A stretch of DNA of 11,000 bases from Symbiodinium natans. Its lineage: Eukaryota; Sar; Dinophyceae; Suessiales; Symbiodiniaceae. The notes beneath the pieces were generated by a model. That model saw nothing but the letters and a program-made list of their open reading frames with translations. It was not told the origin of the DNA and made no database searches. The stretch is from positions 64,001 through 75,000 of the forward strand of contig CAJNDS010001447.1 in NCBI GenBank assembly GCA_905221605.1, in the 5' to 3' direction. Each line of letters opens with the position of its first letter. The first letter of the stretch is position 1. Shown here one piece after another: positions 1 through 6,210 of this stretch. Made by a program: the position numbers and the translations under genes.

Positions 1-996
1 TAACCCAGCTTTGCAACCTAACAGCTAGCAAGACAAAGATGATCATGGGCTGATATTCGACCCCCCGCCTCTAGCGACAGAAACCCAACTCTTCGGCTGT
101 TGGGAATCTAGGATTTAAGGTTTAAAGTAAACAATTAAGGCACTCTCTGGCCACTCCTCCGCAACCTCCACCACCATCCGACTCTCCATGCACACCTACC
201 CGAAACCCCCGAAGCCCAAGCCCTAAATCCCAAAACCCACAGAATGACATACTAGCTAAATCCTGAACCCAGGGCCTCAAGCCTATGCCCTAAACTCCAC
301 TAACTAAACCCTGCCCTAGTCAAGGGACTAAAGAAGGGACTCTTACCTTAGGGGTTGTTGGGGGGGGGGGGGTATTAAGGGGCTACTTAGGTTTTGAGGG
401 ACTTTCAAAGGCATATGTAGGGGGTTTTAGGGGAATCAGATTAAGGGTCCCTTGGTCTTTCCTTATGCCCCTTAACCCAGAATCAAACCGGAACAGAACC
501 CTATGCCGGTTAGGAGTTTGGGGTTCAATCTGTCAAAAGGTATCGCGTGAAGCCTGTGAGGCCCATTGAGTAGTTTAGGCTTTACAAGTAGGGGCCTCCT
601 TACTTTGCTATAACTTTAGTTATAGGGGAATTTGACCCAAGAGTAACCTAGGAATAAAAGGGTACCCTGCTTGGTTTAGAGGGGCTTCGAGGGAACCGAA
701 ACCTAATAAGAGGGCCTACTCTAACCCTAAACCCCAAACCCTAAAAGGGAATCATAGGCTAAATAACCCTAAGGGTCCATGTACCCAAATAGGTAATACT
801 TAGGCCTTAAAGTACTTCCTATACTATGGTTTTGGGGCCCACGTATATAATAATAAGGTACATAGACCCCTAGGGCTTGTGAACGACTACAGGGCCTGTA
901 AAACCCTACTTATATCTTGGGGGGCCCTACTTGTGGAGTTTCGGGCCCAAACTTCCTCAACAAGAGAAGGCCCCTCCTATCAGGCCTAGTCTTCCT
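1..996. other. gene-poor, low-complexity region with degenerate telomere-like words
   Basis: No convincing gene is seen on either strand. The stretch is rich in CCCTAA, AAACCC, GGGGCC and TTAGGG fragments too decayed to form an array. It contains a 13-base G run at 360-372 and a perfect inverted repeat at 608-625 (arms CTATAACT and AGTTATAG, TT loop). Stop codons are frequent in all frames, as expected where TAA and TAG are built into degenerate telomere words. It may be old, mutated telomere-like repeat mixed with intron or intergenic DNA. Confidence 0.5.
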
Positions 997-999
997 GGG

Positions 1000-1071
1000 T
1001 TTAGGGTTTAGGGTTTAGGGTTTAGGGTTTAGGGGAGTATGGGGGGGGTGGAGGAGGTTTAGGGTTTAGGG
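1000..1071 (+). repeat. interstitial telomere-like array (TTTAGGG)5 plus duplicated (TTTAGGG)2 block
   Basis: Five perfect TTTAGGG units occupy 1000-1034. The block made of the last two units plus GGAGTAT and a G run is then repeated 37 bp downstream (1020-1048 and 1057 onward), so the second (TTTAGGG)2 at 1058-1071 arose by local tandem duplication. The G-rich strand is the plus strand here. Confidence 0.9.
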
Positions 1072-1077
1072 GAGTAT

Positions 1078-1102
1078 GGGGGGGGGGGGGGGGGGGGGGG
1101 GG
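1078..1102 (+). repeat. 25-base G homopolymer
   Basis: An uninterrupted run of 25 G residues follows the duplicated telomere-like block. Such a run can form G-quadruplexes in single-stranded form and is prone to length errors in sequencing, so the exact count is uncertain. Confidence 0.9.
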
Positions 1103-1210
1103 AGGGAGGCTGGTTCTCCAAAATGTTTGGCCCTCGTGGGGTTCGGGTTGGAAACGGAAGCCTCACGAATTTCGATACACCCGCTCTCAGCCTGAGTGGT
1201 TTCAGCGCTT

Positions 1211-1260
1211 CTAAGCCCTAAGCCCTAAGCCCTAAGCCCTAAGCCCTAAACCCTAAACCC
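1211..1260 (-). repeat. telomere-like array, CCCTAAG units passing into CCCTAAA
   Basis: On the plus strand about five CCCTAAG units are followed by two CCCTAAA units, so the G-rich strand is the minus strand, opposite to the array at 1000. The uniform CTTAGGG variant block next to canonical units suggests local expansion of one mutated unit. On the minus strand the array ends in CTTAG before a GC-richer stretch (about 1207-1105) that stays open in one frame without a recognisable product. Confidence 0.85.
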
Positions 1261-1456
1261 GAGGGCTAGAACAAGTAAATCTGGTTGTAGCCGTGTGCTG
1301 GGAACTTGTCACCATAACCCTGCTTACAATCAACTGCCCATGGAACTTCAAGTATACGCTCTCATTCTTGCAATGCTGCAAACCATCATTCGCCGGGGTT
1401 CGGGGCATAAGGTCCAATACCCACTTAGGGTTTGGGGACTAGTTGGGGTTTAGGGT

Positions 1457-1635
1457 GTCAGGTCTTCCAGAAACCAACCGCACAAGCACATGTCGCGTTC
1501 CCTACACCCTAAACCCTAAACCCTAAACCCTAAACCCCGTTCTCCAAGATTCAGATTCCCAGCTCGGGATGCGGCATGCAAGGGCGTGGTTTCAGATGGC
1601 GGCATCGCCATGTCTGGGTGCACGTGCCCGCGCTC
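1457..1635 (-). pseudogene. ankyrin-repeat fragment interrupted by a telomere-like tract
   Basis: Read on the minus strand from 1635, a GC-rich open frame contains TPLHAASRAGNLNL (1590-1546), close to the ankyrin consensus TPLHAAxxG with its following helix. A CTGTCAG sequence just upstream could be a splice acceptor. The frame then enters GGA GAA CGG and the (TTTAGGG)4 tract. Beyond the tract, 1483-1454 reads VRLVSGRPDT, which resembles the next ankyrin helix (V-x-L-L-L). A CTTG occurs at both edges (about 1547-1544 and 1486-1483), so joining there would restore the ankyrin register. Ankyrin repeats mediate protein-protein contacts. I infer a split exon pair or an exon broken by an inserted tract. 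The splice sites at this gap are not canonical GT-AG in the right phase. Confidence 0.5.
1507..1534 (-). repeat. interstitial telomere-like array (CCCTAAA)4 inside ankyrin fragment
   Basis: Four perfect CCCTAAA units. On the minus strand it begins CGGGGTTTAGGG, which offers a GT dinucleotide, and each TTTAG offers an AG, so the array itself contains minimal intron-end dinucleotides. It sits between two pieces of ankyrin-like coding sequence. Confidence 0.9.
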
Positions 1636-1675
1636 CTGACAGACGGAAGCGGTTCCCAGAATGGCTTGTTTAGTG

Positions 1676-1712
1676 TTTAGGGTTTAGGGTTTAGGGTTTG
1701 GGTTTAGGGTTT
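1676..1712 (+). repeat. interstitial telomere-like array (TTTAGGG), degenerate
   Basis: Three perfect TTTAGGG units at 1676-1696, a shortened TTTGGG, one more TTTAGGG and a decaying TTTAAGG. The orientation is opposite to the array at 1507, only about 140 bp away, with the ankyrin-like sequence between them. Confidence 0.9.
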
Positions 1713-2163
1713 AAGGACCACAGGACAGGGACCTTGCAGAGTCGTCACTCTCTGCAAACTAAAAGCGGTTTCATGTTTTGGGAAACAGCGAGTGCTGAAG
1801 ACAAGCCATACCGTATCGAAGGCACACAAAGCTGATCTTCACATGATCGGTTAACGCGTTAGCGCAACAAGTCAAAGTCCCGAATCCTCTTCAACAGGTC
1901 TCAAGCAAAGCAAACTTGAATGAGGCCTACACGCTGACTAAACCCCAAAAACGCAACCCTGAACCCTAGATCCTAAAACCTCAAGTCTAAACCTCTTAAC
2001 CCCCCCCCATAACAAACCCTAAACCCGAAACCCCTACCCTAAACTCTGTATGAAGAAGCGGCTTGATTTCGACTATCCCCCAAAAGGGCAGATTGACACT
2101 CACCAAAATTCCTAAGGAACCAGATGTATAGTCAGGAACAGCAAAATAAGCTCTAAACTCTTC
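1713..2163. other. no confident gene; one coding-like open stretch
   Basis: On the plus strand a frame stays open from the array edge to a TGA at 1833-1835, with a possible acceptor CCTTGCAG near 1739, but its protein is not recognised and is too short to judge. The rest (1836-2163) shows ordinary mixed sequence ending in CCCTAA-like words and a C run near 2000. No gene is called. Confidence 0.4.
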
Positions 2164-2254
2164 AAACCCCAAACCCCAAACCCCAAACCCCAAACCCCAA
2201 ACCCCAAACCCCAAATCCCAAACCCCAAACCCTAAACCCTAAACCCTAAACCCT
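2164..2254 (-). repeat. composite array: CCCCAAA units followed by CCCTAAA units
   Basis: About eight AAACCCC units (TTTGGGG on the minus strand), one carrying a T substitution, pass directly into four AAACCCT units. The boundary between variant and canonical heptamer is sharp, at about 2226. The repeat translates into a periodic GFGVWGL peptide on the minus strand, which is an artefact of the 7-bp period. On the minus strand the array begins about 30 bp after the donor of the ankyrin-like first exon, so it would lie in that gene's first intron. Confidence 0.9.
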
Positions 2255-2283
2255 AGCCTCCCAAACAAACCTCTTAAGTTCAC

Positions 2284-2360
2284 CTCCGAGTCTCCAGGAG
2301 CAGAGACGCCTCCTCGATGTCTCCGCGCTGCGCGGCACGGAGGAGGAGAGCCGCCGCCAT
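2284..2360 (-). CDS. probable first coding exon of an ankyrin-repeat protein
   Basis: The ATG at 2360-2358 lies in CAAAATGGCG, a favourable eukaryotic start context. The exon encodes MAAALLL then RAAQRGDIEEASLLLE, which has the spacing of an N-terminal ankyrin helix pair (A-A-x-x-G-D-x-x-x-x-x-x-L-L-x). It is strongly GC-rich, unlike the surrounding telomere-like DNA. Reading on without splicing meets a TGA at 2282-2280. A good donor, CGGAG|GTGAAC, at 2284/2283 removes that stop and leaves phase 2. The next ankyrin-like piece (1635 downward) is in phase 0, so an intermediate exon is missing from my reading, or the gene is broken, or the two pieces belong to different genes. Ankyrin proteins are very numerous in dinoflagellates; the substrate cannot be told from this piece. 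Confidence 0.5.
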
Positions 2361-2398
2361 TTTGTTTGGTACAAGTAGCAAGAGAAGCGAAAGAGGGG

Positions 2399-2482
2399 TT
2401 TAGGGTTTAGGGTTTAGGGTTTAGGGTTTAGGGTTTAGGGTTTAGGATTTAGGGTTCAGGGTTTAGGGTTTAGGGTTTCGGG
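2399..2482 (+). repeat. interstitial telomere-like array, 12 units TTTAGGG with variants
   Basis: Twelve consecutive heptamers, among them one TTTAGGA, one TTCAGGG and a terminal TTTCGGG. It lies about 40 bp upstream (minus-strand sense) of the ankyrin-like start codon, with its C-rich strand in the sense direction, so it would be in the promoter or 5' leader of that gene if the gene is real. Confidence 0.95.
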
Positions 2483-2537
2483 ATGGAATCCTGAGTGGAA
2501 ACCCTATTCTTGCAACTGGTTGAAAGTTCACGGCTAC

Positions 2538-2593
2538 CTACTCGGCACCGGAATCGCTGGTTTTGCTACTCGGCACCGGAATCGCTGGTTTTG
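2538..2593. repeat. perfect 28-bp tandem duplication
   Basis: Two identical 28-base copies, 2538-2565 and 2566-2593, beginning CTACTCGGCACC and ending GCTGGTTTTG. Since 28 is not a multiple of three, it would break any reading frame crossing it. The perfect identity points to a recent event. Confidence 0.9.
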
Positions 2594-3202
2594 TGGGCCC
2601 TGAGTATTTTTTGGGAAGCCTCGGGGTTTACGGCTTGGGGGTTTTGGGGTTTAGGGCCAGGGTTTAGCCAGCGTTCTAGGGCTTACCATGCGACCCGGAC
2701 ATGCAAAATAGCCTTGAGCCGCACCGCATGCTTGGCTGACCCGACACTGCCAGCAACCCTACCTATGGGTTTAGGGCTGAGGGTTTCGGATTTAGGGGGT
2801 TGACAGGGTTTAGGGCTTGCAGTTGTAACACTACTTACTTCCCCAGTCGCCCGATCCTCTCGGTAGGAAGCCCGACAGGATTAAGGAACGAAGGGTCACG
2901 ACAGTTTACGACTGATCTCGTGTCTGAGTCCTGATGGGCTTACTGTCATTGAAACCAGACCCTAGACCCTCCCCCACCCCCCCCAACAATGGGAAACAAC
3001 ACACACACACACACACACCCTGAAACCGAAACCCCAAACTCCCCAACCCTAAGCCCTGAACCCCAAACTCTGAGGCCTGGGTATCAAGGCTCCGTGGCTG
3101 TTCGTTGTCTCCGACTCCTCGTGCGAAGTATACTCCTAAACCCTGGGCCAGGGTTTACTTGGGGCCCTGTGGATCAAGGTTGTTTTTCTTTTGGGGGGGG
3201 GT
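2594..3202. other. no gene seen; microsatellite and telomere-like words
   Basis: Frames are open here only because degenerate TTTAGGG words happen to avoid stops in one phase. There is an (AC)10 microsatellite at 2999-3018 and a C-rich stretch at 2969-2984. I see no protein motif, RNA gene or splice-bounded exon that I can support. Confidence 0.5.
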
Positions 3203-3241
3203 CTAAATCCTAAACCCTAAACCCTCATAGGTTTAGGGTTT
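3203..3241. repeat. small facing telomere-like tract
   Basis: Two to three CCCTAAA units (3209-3225) are followed after CATAG by GTTTAGGGTTT. The two orientations meet across a 5-base gap and form an imperfect palindrome. Confidence 0.7.
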
Positions 3242-3521
3242 CCCACCCTCCTGCAGCACCGTTGGTAGAAGCCTCCAATGGTGACTAATGTGGTCGAGGC
3301 CCTTATTTGGGTAAAACCCCCTTTAAAGGAGCATACCTTAAACTTTTTAGGGATCCTTAGTATGATTAACCGTAAGCCTTACACCCTAAACCCCACAACT
3401 CCTACACCCTAAACCCCACACCCTAATCGGGTGATCTTTGTGTCGCAGTGCTGCGCGCATACCGTGCACACCCTAGAGGTGTAGGGCATTTAGGGAATGG
3501 GGTTGAGAGGAATTGGGGTTC
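3242..3521. other. no gene seen; duplicated ACACCCTAAACCCCACA words
   Basis: The phrase ACACCCTAAACCCCACA occurs twice between about 3381 and 3423, separated by ACTCCT, as a degenerate tandem repeat. No exon-like island or RNA gene is recognised in the remainder. Confidence 0.4.
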
Positions 3522-3540
3522 AGGATATAGGGTATATCCT
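3522..3540. repeat. perfect hairpin AGGATATA-GGG-TATATCCT
   Basis: An 8-bp perfect stem with a 3-base loop whose right arm merges into the first CCTAAAC unit of the neighbouring array. It is AT-rich in the stem and could extrude as a cruciform; any function is unknown. Confidence 0.85.
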
Positions 3541-3630
3541 AAACCCTAAACCCTAAACCCTAAACCCTAAACCTATAGGGTAAAGGGTTTAGGGGTTCAG
3601 GGTTTAGGGGTTGGGGGTTAGGGTTTAGGA
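3538..3630. repeat. back-to-back telomere-like arrays, CCCTAAA then TTTAGGG
   Basis: About five CCTAAAC units (3538-3573) run into CCTATAGG (3572-3579, a perfect palindrome) and then into degenerate TTTAGGG units (3584-3630, with TTCAGGG and TTTAGGGG variants). The join is an inverted duplication of telomere-like sequence. The order C-rich then G-rich is opposite to that expected from end-to-end telomere fusion. Confidence 0.85.
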
Positions 3631-3687
3631 GGCTCCGAGCCTGACCCAATTCAACGGCCCTTCTCGATTGGGGGCGTTGGTGCTTAC

Positions 3688-3784
3688 GGTCTGGGGTGGG
3701 TGTGCATCACTTAAGAAAATCCGCTCCTTGTTGTTGGCATGTGTGGCGGCATGCTGCTGGGTACATGCGATGGAATCGCAAGAC
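3688..3784 (-). CDS. candidate internal exon, product unknown
   Basis: On the minus strand an acceptor-like CTACCCAG ends at 3785 and a near-consensus donor ACC|GTAAGC begins at 3687. The 97 bases between stay open in the frame starting at 3783 and encode 32 residues with balanced composition, including ACTQQHAATHANNKERIFL. One other minus frame hits a stop inside (TAA near the LTR-distal third), and the plus-strand frames are also open here, so coding direction is not certain. The (TTTAGGG)n array at 3890-3796 lies immediately upstream in the sense direction and would be in the preceding intron. No domain is recognised. Confidence 0.3.
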
Positions 3785-3795
3785 CTGGGTAGTTG

Positions 3796-3890
3796 CCCTA
3801 AACCCTAAACCCTAAACCCTAAACCCTAAACCCTAAACCCTAAACACTAAACCCTAAACCCTAAACCCTAAACCCTAAACCCTAAACCCT
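3796..3890 (-). repeat. interstitial telomere-like array, about 13.5 CCCTAAA units
   Basis: A nearly perfect array with one CACTAAA substitution about mid-way. It is the longest pure canonical 7-bp array in the window on this strand. It ends abruptly at CCCTTTACATATG. Confidence 0.95.
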
Positions 3891-3942
3891 TTACATATGA
3901 GTAGCGGTCCCAACTTCAAGTATGTCCCGACTATCGCGTGGA

Positions 3943-4021
3943 ATAGGGTCGGCCCCCTATCGGTTATGCGGGAATTATCTATGGGAGTTGGGTATCGGTG
4001 TAGGGTCGGCCCCTATCGGTT
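3943..4021. repeat. paired hairpin-forming direct repeats TAGGGTCGGCCC(CC)TATCGGTT
   Basis: Two copies, 3944-3965 and 4001-4021, differ by one C in the C run. Each folds on itself: ATAGGG (3943-3948) pairs with CCCTAT (3955-3960), and TAGGG (4001-4005) pairs with CCCTA (4011-4015). The copies are 57 bp apart. They resemble neither telomere units nor known operators; their role is unknown. Confidence 0.75.
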
Positions 4022-4081
4022 CTCGTGCTAGAGCACTTGTGAATTCCACATGACTCGTCTAATCATGGCTACCTCTTCCAG

Positions 4082-4210
4082 AGGTTTTGTGCGATGCTCA
4101 TATCTATGCAGGGCAACTTCGCTGTGAATGACAGCGCTTCAGAGTTTAATGGGGTCCCCCAAGGGTCTGCAATTACGTGTTCTTTCTGTGCCGGCAAAGG
4201 CCCTGTACAG
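4082..4210 (+). CDS. candidate internal exon with reverse-transcriptase-like motif
   Basis: CCTCTTCCAG ends at 4081 and |GTATGG begins at 4211, both good splice signals. The 129 bases between are exactly 43 open codons in phase 0. The product contains SEFNGVPQGSAIT. G-[VI]-P-Q-G-S is the signature of the palm-domain segment before the YADD box in LINE-type and related reverse transcriptases, where LSPxLF normally follows. Here the residues after it (CSFCAGKG) do not fit, and no YxDD or other RT block is found nearby, so this may be coincidence or a relic. The flanks have telomere-like character. Confidence 0.3.
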
Positions 4211-5028
4211 GTATGGTCCGTGGCTTAGGGATTTGGGTTTTGGGTTTGGGGGTACAGGGGCCGAAGGTGATGTTGGGTGTAGAGGGCAGATTGCTCTTGG
4301 CGTGAAGGAGAAGGTAGAAGGATCTCAGAGGCTATGGGGCTTATAGGGCTTACGCGCCTGAACCCTAAACCCGAAACCTCCAGATGCTACTGTTTTAAAG
4401 GGGCTTCTAAGGGACCTTAACCCCTAAACACACAGGAATAGGGGCGCACTCTGTGTCCTAGCATGTGTGGGGGGACTTCATACCAACTCGAGCCTCAGTT
4501 CTTGGCTGCACCCAGGAGGGTAGCTATAAATTAAACTTTTAGCTGCCTAATATAAGAAACCCAATAAGCCCCAAAAAGGTAAGGATCTAAAGTTACAGTA
4601 AAGTACCACAAAGAGTTTGCCACATTGACAGTTGCAGGGCTTAGGGGTTAGGATTTAGCGCATCGGGTTTAGGGCTTCGGGCTCTGAACCCTGAGCGCTA
4701 AACCCGCAACCCGAAACCCTAAATCCTGGGCTCAGCTAGCCGGGTCTGGGCCAGCAAACTGTGGGGGGAGCCTTCGTGTCAGGTTTTAGGGCTTAGAAAT
4801 TTGATGCCTCTAAAAACTGTGTTCGTGTCAGGTTTTATTAGGTTTTAGAAATTTGATACCTATAGTTGACCCCATGGATCATGTAGTTGCATGGTCCCCT
4901 AGTATGGGCCCTGAAAAGGGGACCCCTTATGCACCCCTTATATACCCTATACAACCCAAGGGCCTATGCTTTAGAACCCTTTAAAGGAGGCAAGGGACCA
5001 TGCTAAGGGCCCATGAAACTACCCTTAG
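4211..5028. other. no confident gene; several small repeats
   Basis: A plus-strand open frame continues through the proposed intron at 4211-4346, but its codons are dominated by G-rich low complexity. The stretch holds the direct repeat at 4773-4860, a perfect hairpin AAGGGG-A-CCCCTT at 4916-4928, and a 10-bp inverted repeat GCATGGTCCC (4889-4898) / GGGACCATGC (4994-5003) enclosing about 95 bp. Single telomere-like words occur near 4360 and 4640-4730. No RNA gene is recognised. Confidence 0.45.
4773..4860. repeat. imperfect 49-bp-period direct repeat
   Basis: TTCGTGTCAGGTTTTA and the following AGAAATTTGAT occur at 4773 onward and again at 4822 onward, each preceded by AAACTGTG. The second copy has a small internal insertion (TTAGG). 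It is a local tandem duplication that has since diverged. Confidence 0.75.
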
Positions 5029-5069
5029 AAAGCAAGAGGAGGAGAGGCAGTATGCTGAGAAAAACGAAG
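5029..5069 (+). CDS. candidate short exon, charged helix, product unknown
   Basis: An acceptor-like ACCCTTAG ends at 5028, and an excellent donor, GAAG|GTGAGT, starts at 5070. The 41 bases encode KQEEERQYAEKNE in the open frame, a charged segment typical of a helix or coiled coil. The donor is the best-looking splice site in the window. The exon is too short to identify, and I could not find its partners. Confidence 0.25.
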
Positions 5070-5167
5070 GTGAGTGCTGCGGCTGATGAGTGACAAGTCT
5101 GAACCTTGCCCTATCCCCCTCCCCCCCCCCCAACTACCCAAAATAAGCGCCTAAGGGTACCCCAAAA

Positions 5168-5213
5168 CCCTAAACCCTAAACCCCAAAACCATAAACCCT
5201 AAACCCTAAACCC
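5168..5213 (-). repeat. interstitial telomere-like array, degenerate CCCTAAA
   Basis: About six units with CCCCAAAA and CCATAAA variants, following an 11-base C run at 5121-5131. Confidence 0.8.
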
Positions 5214-5449
5214 TGAATCGGGACACTTGGGCCATTGGGATCTCTTGCCGGGTGGTCAAGTAGACTTCTCGTCTTAGGGTTTAGGAGTTTGGGGATGATG
5301 GGTTTAAAAGGGTTGAAGGGTTTAAGGGATGTAGGGTTTGGGATTCAAGGTTTGAGGTTGACGATTTGTTAGGGTTTGGGGTTTGGGGGGGTTTTAGGGT
5401 GTCGATATTTCGGGTTTCGTGATGAGGGTTTGCGTTTAGGGCTTCGGGG

Positions 5450-5588
5450 TCGTGCTTGGCAAGTTGGGGAATTTAGGGTTTAGGGTTTAGGGCTTAGGGC
5501 TTAGGGTTTAGGGTTTAGGGTTTAGGGTTTAGGGTTTAGGGCGATTCGGACTTCCGACTTCGGGCTCGGGCTCGCGCTTGGCAAGTTG
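5450..5588 (+). repeat. 10-unit TTTAGGG array flanked by 17-bp direct repeats
   Basis: The array 5472-5541 is exactly ten heptamers: three TTTAGGG, two CTTAGGG, five TTTAGGG. It is flanked by TCGTGCTTGGCAAGTTG (5450-5466) and TCGCGCTTGGCAAGTTG (5572-5588), which match at 16 of 17 positions. The left copy ends 5 bp before the array and the right copy starts 30 bp after it. Similarity continues weakly leftwards (CTTCGGG), with a 6-bp CTCGGG expansion in the right copy. Confidence 0.85.
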
Positions 5589-5684
5589 CTGGCTGCCGCC
5601 AGCGGCCATCGCAATGTTTTGCCGCTGGGCTGCGGCCAGGGCCATCTCCTGCGGCTCTTCGTAGGGTTCTCTACACCCTAAGCC
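5529..5684 (-). pseudogene. coding-like GC-rich fragment, product unknown
   Basis: Between two telomere-like arrays, a GC-rich island reads open on the minus strand from 5684 to a TAA at 5531-5529. Its middle is clearly protein-like: EEPQEMALAAAQRQNIAMA, then GGSQQLAKREPEPEVGS. The composition (A, Q, E) differs from the arrays on each side, into which the frame runs at both ends. No domain is recognised; it may be an exon or a broken gene piece. The QLAK codons are part of the direct repeat that recurs beyond the array at 5450. Confidence 0.35.
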
Positions 5685-5947
5685 CTAAACCCCTAAACCC
5701 CTAAACGCCTAAACCCCCTAACCCCCCTAAACCAACTAAACCAACTAAACCCCTAAACCCCTAAACCCCTAAACCCCTAAACCCCTAAACCCCCTCAACC
5801 CCCTCAACCCCCTAACCCCCTAAACCCCTAAACCCCTAACCCCTAAACCCCTAAACCCCTAAACCCCTAAACCCCTAAACCCTAAACCCTAAACCCTAAA
5901 CCCTAAACCCTAAACCCTAAACCCCTAAACCCTAAACCCCAAAGCCC
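5674..5947 (-). repeat. long composite array switching from 8-mer CCCCTAAA to 7-mer CCCTAAA
   Basis: The first two thirds (about 5688-5880) are dominated by CCCCTAAA octamers with CGCCTAAA, CCAACTAAA, CCCTCAAC and CCCCCTAA variants. From about 5878 canonical CCCTAAA heptamers take over for about six units, before two last octamer-like units and a decayed end. This is the longest repeat tract in the window, about 270 bp. Confidence 0.95.
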
Positions 5948-6042
5948 AAACATCCGCCATCCCCTGCGGCATGATGTGAATATCGGGGCTGAGGGTGTTG
6001 GGTTCCGGGCCCCTTTCGGGGGGGCTCCTTTATAAGGGGTTG
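5948..6042. other. short unique spacer between opposing arrays
   Basis: A GC-rich spacer with GGGCCCCTTTCGGGGGGGCTCC, capable of a small GGGCCCC/GGGGGCTCC fold. No gene is seen. Confidence 0.4.
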
Positions 6043-6165
6043 AGGGTTCAGGGTTCAGGGTTTAGGGTTCAGGGTTTAGGGCCAAGTTTAGGGTTTAGGG
6101 TTTAGGGTTTAGGGTTTAGGGTTTAGGGTTTAGGGTTTAGGGTTTAGGGTTTAGGGCCAAGTTTA
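6043..6165 (+). repeat. TTTAGGG array with higher-order repeat
   Basis: GGTTCAGGG variants lead into TTTAGGG units. The block GTTTAGGGCCAAGTTTAGGG occurs twice (6074 onward and 6149 onward) with about nine canonical units between, so the array has a higher-order structure. Its orientation is opposite to the adjacent 5674-5947 array. Confidence 0.9.
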
Positions 6166-6210
6166 GGGTTACCCTATGCAGGGTTACCCTATGCAGGGTT
6201 ACCCTATGCA
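6166..6210. repeat. three perfect 15-bp units GGGTTACCCTATGCA
   Basis: Copies at 6166-6180, 6181-6195 and 6196-6210 are identical. Each contains the inverted repeat GGGT-T-ACCC. The first GGGTT is shared with the end of the telomere-like array, so the unit probably grew from the array edge. The regular half-site pattern resembles protein-binding iterons, but no function can be shown. Confidence 0.85.

Noticed and set aside
1253-1408. 51-codon minus-strand ORF starting ATG CCC CGA
   Set aside because: Its composition is reasonable, but it has no recognisable motif and its stop lies in the telomere-like array; too weak to call.
1996-2214. 72-residue minus-strand ORF with repeated GFGVWGL
   Set aside because: It is the translation of the TTTGGGG heptamer array; a 7-bp repeat stays open in some frames and gives a periodic peptide by arithmetic alone.
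2340-2380. GCCATTTTG followed by GGTACAAG, reminiscent of the dinoflagellate spliced leader
   Set aside because: Only a 9-base core matches, with a 3-base insertion after it, and the bases are explained by the ankyrin-like ATG GCG GCG start on the other strand.
2712-2720. CTTGAGCC, the reverse complement of the spliced-leader 3' end
   Set aside because: The match stops after eight bases; chance level.
2495-2803. 102-residue plus-strand ORF
   Set aside because: It crosses a 28-bp tandem duplication (not a multiple of three) and telomere-like words, has no motif and no splice or start context worth noting.
2989-3213. 74-residue plus-strand ORF
   Set aside because: It is driven by the (AC)10 microsatellite and C-rich telomere-like words; low complexity throughout.
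5472-5947. Telomere-telomere fusion point
   Set aside because: The order TTTAGGG then CCCTAAA is right for a fusion, but about 130 bp of coding-like DNA separates the arrays, and several other arrays nearby have the wrong order, so one fusion does not explain the pattern.
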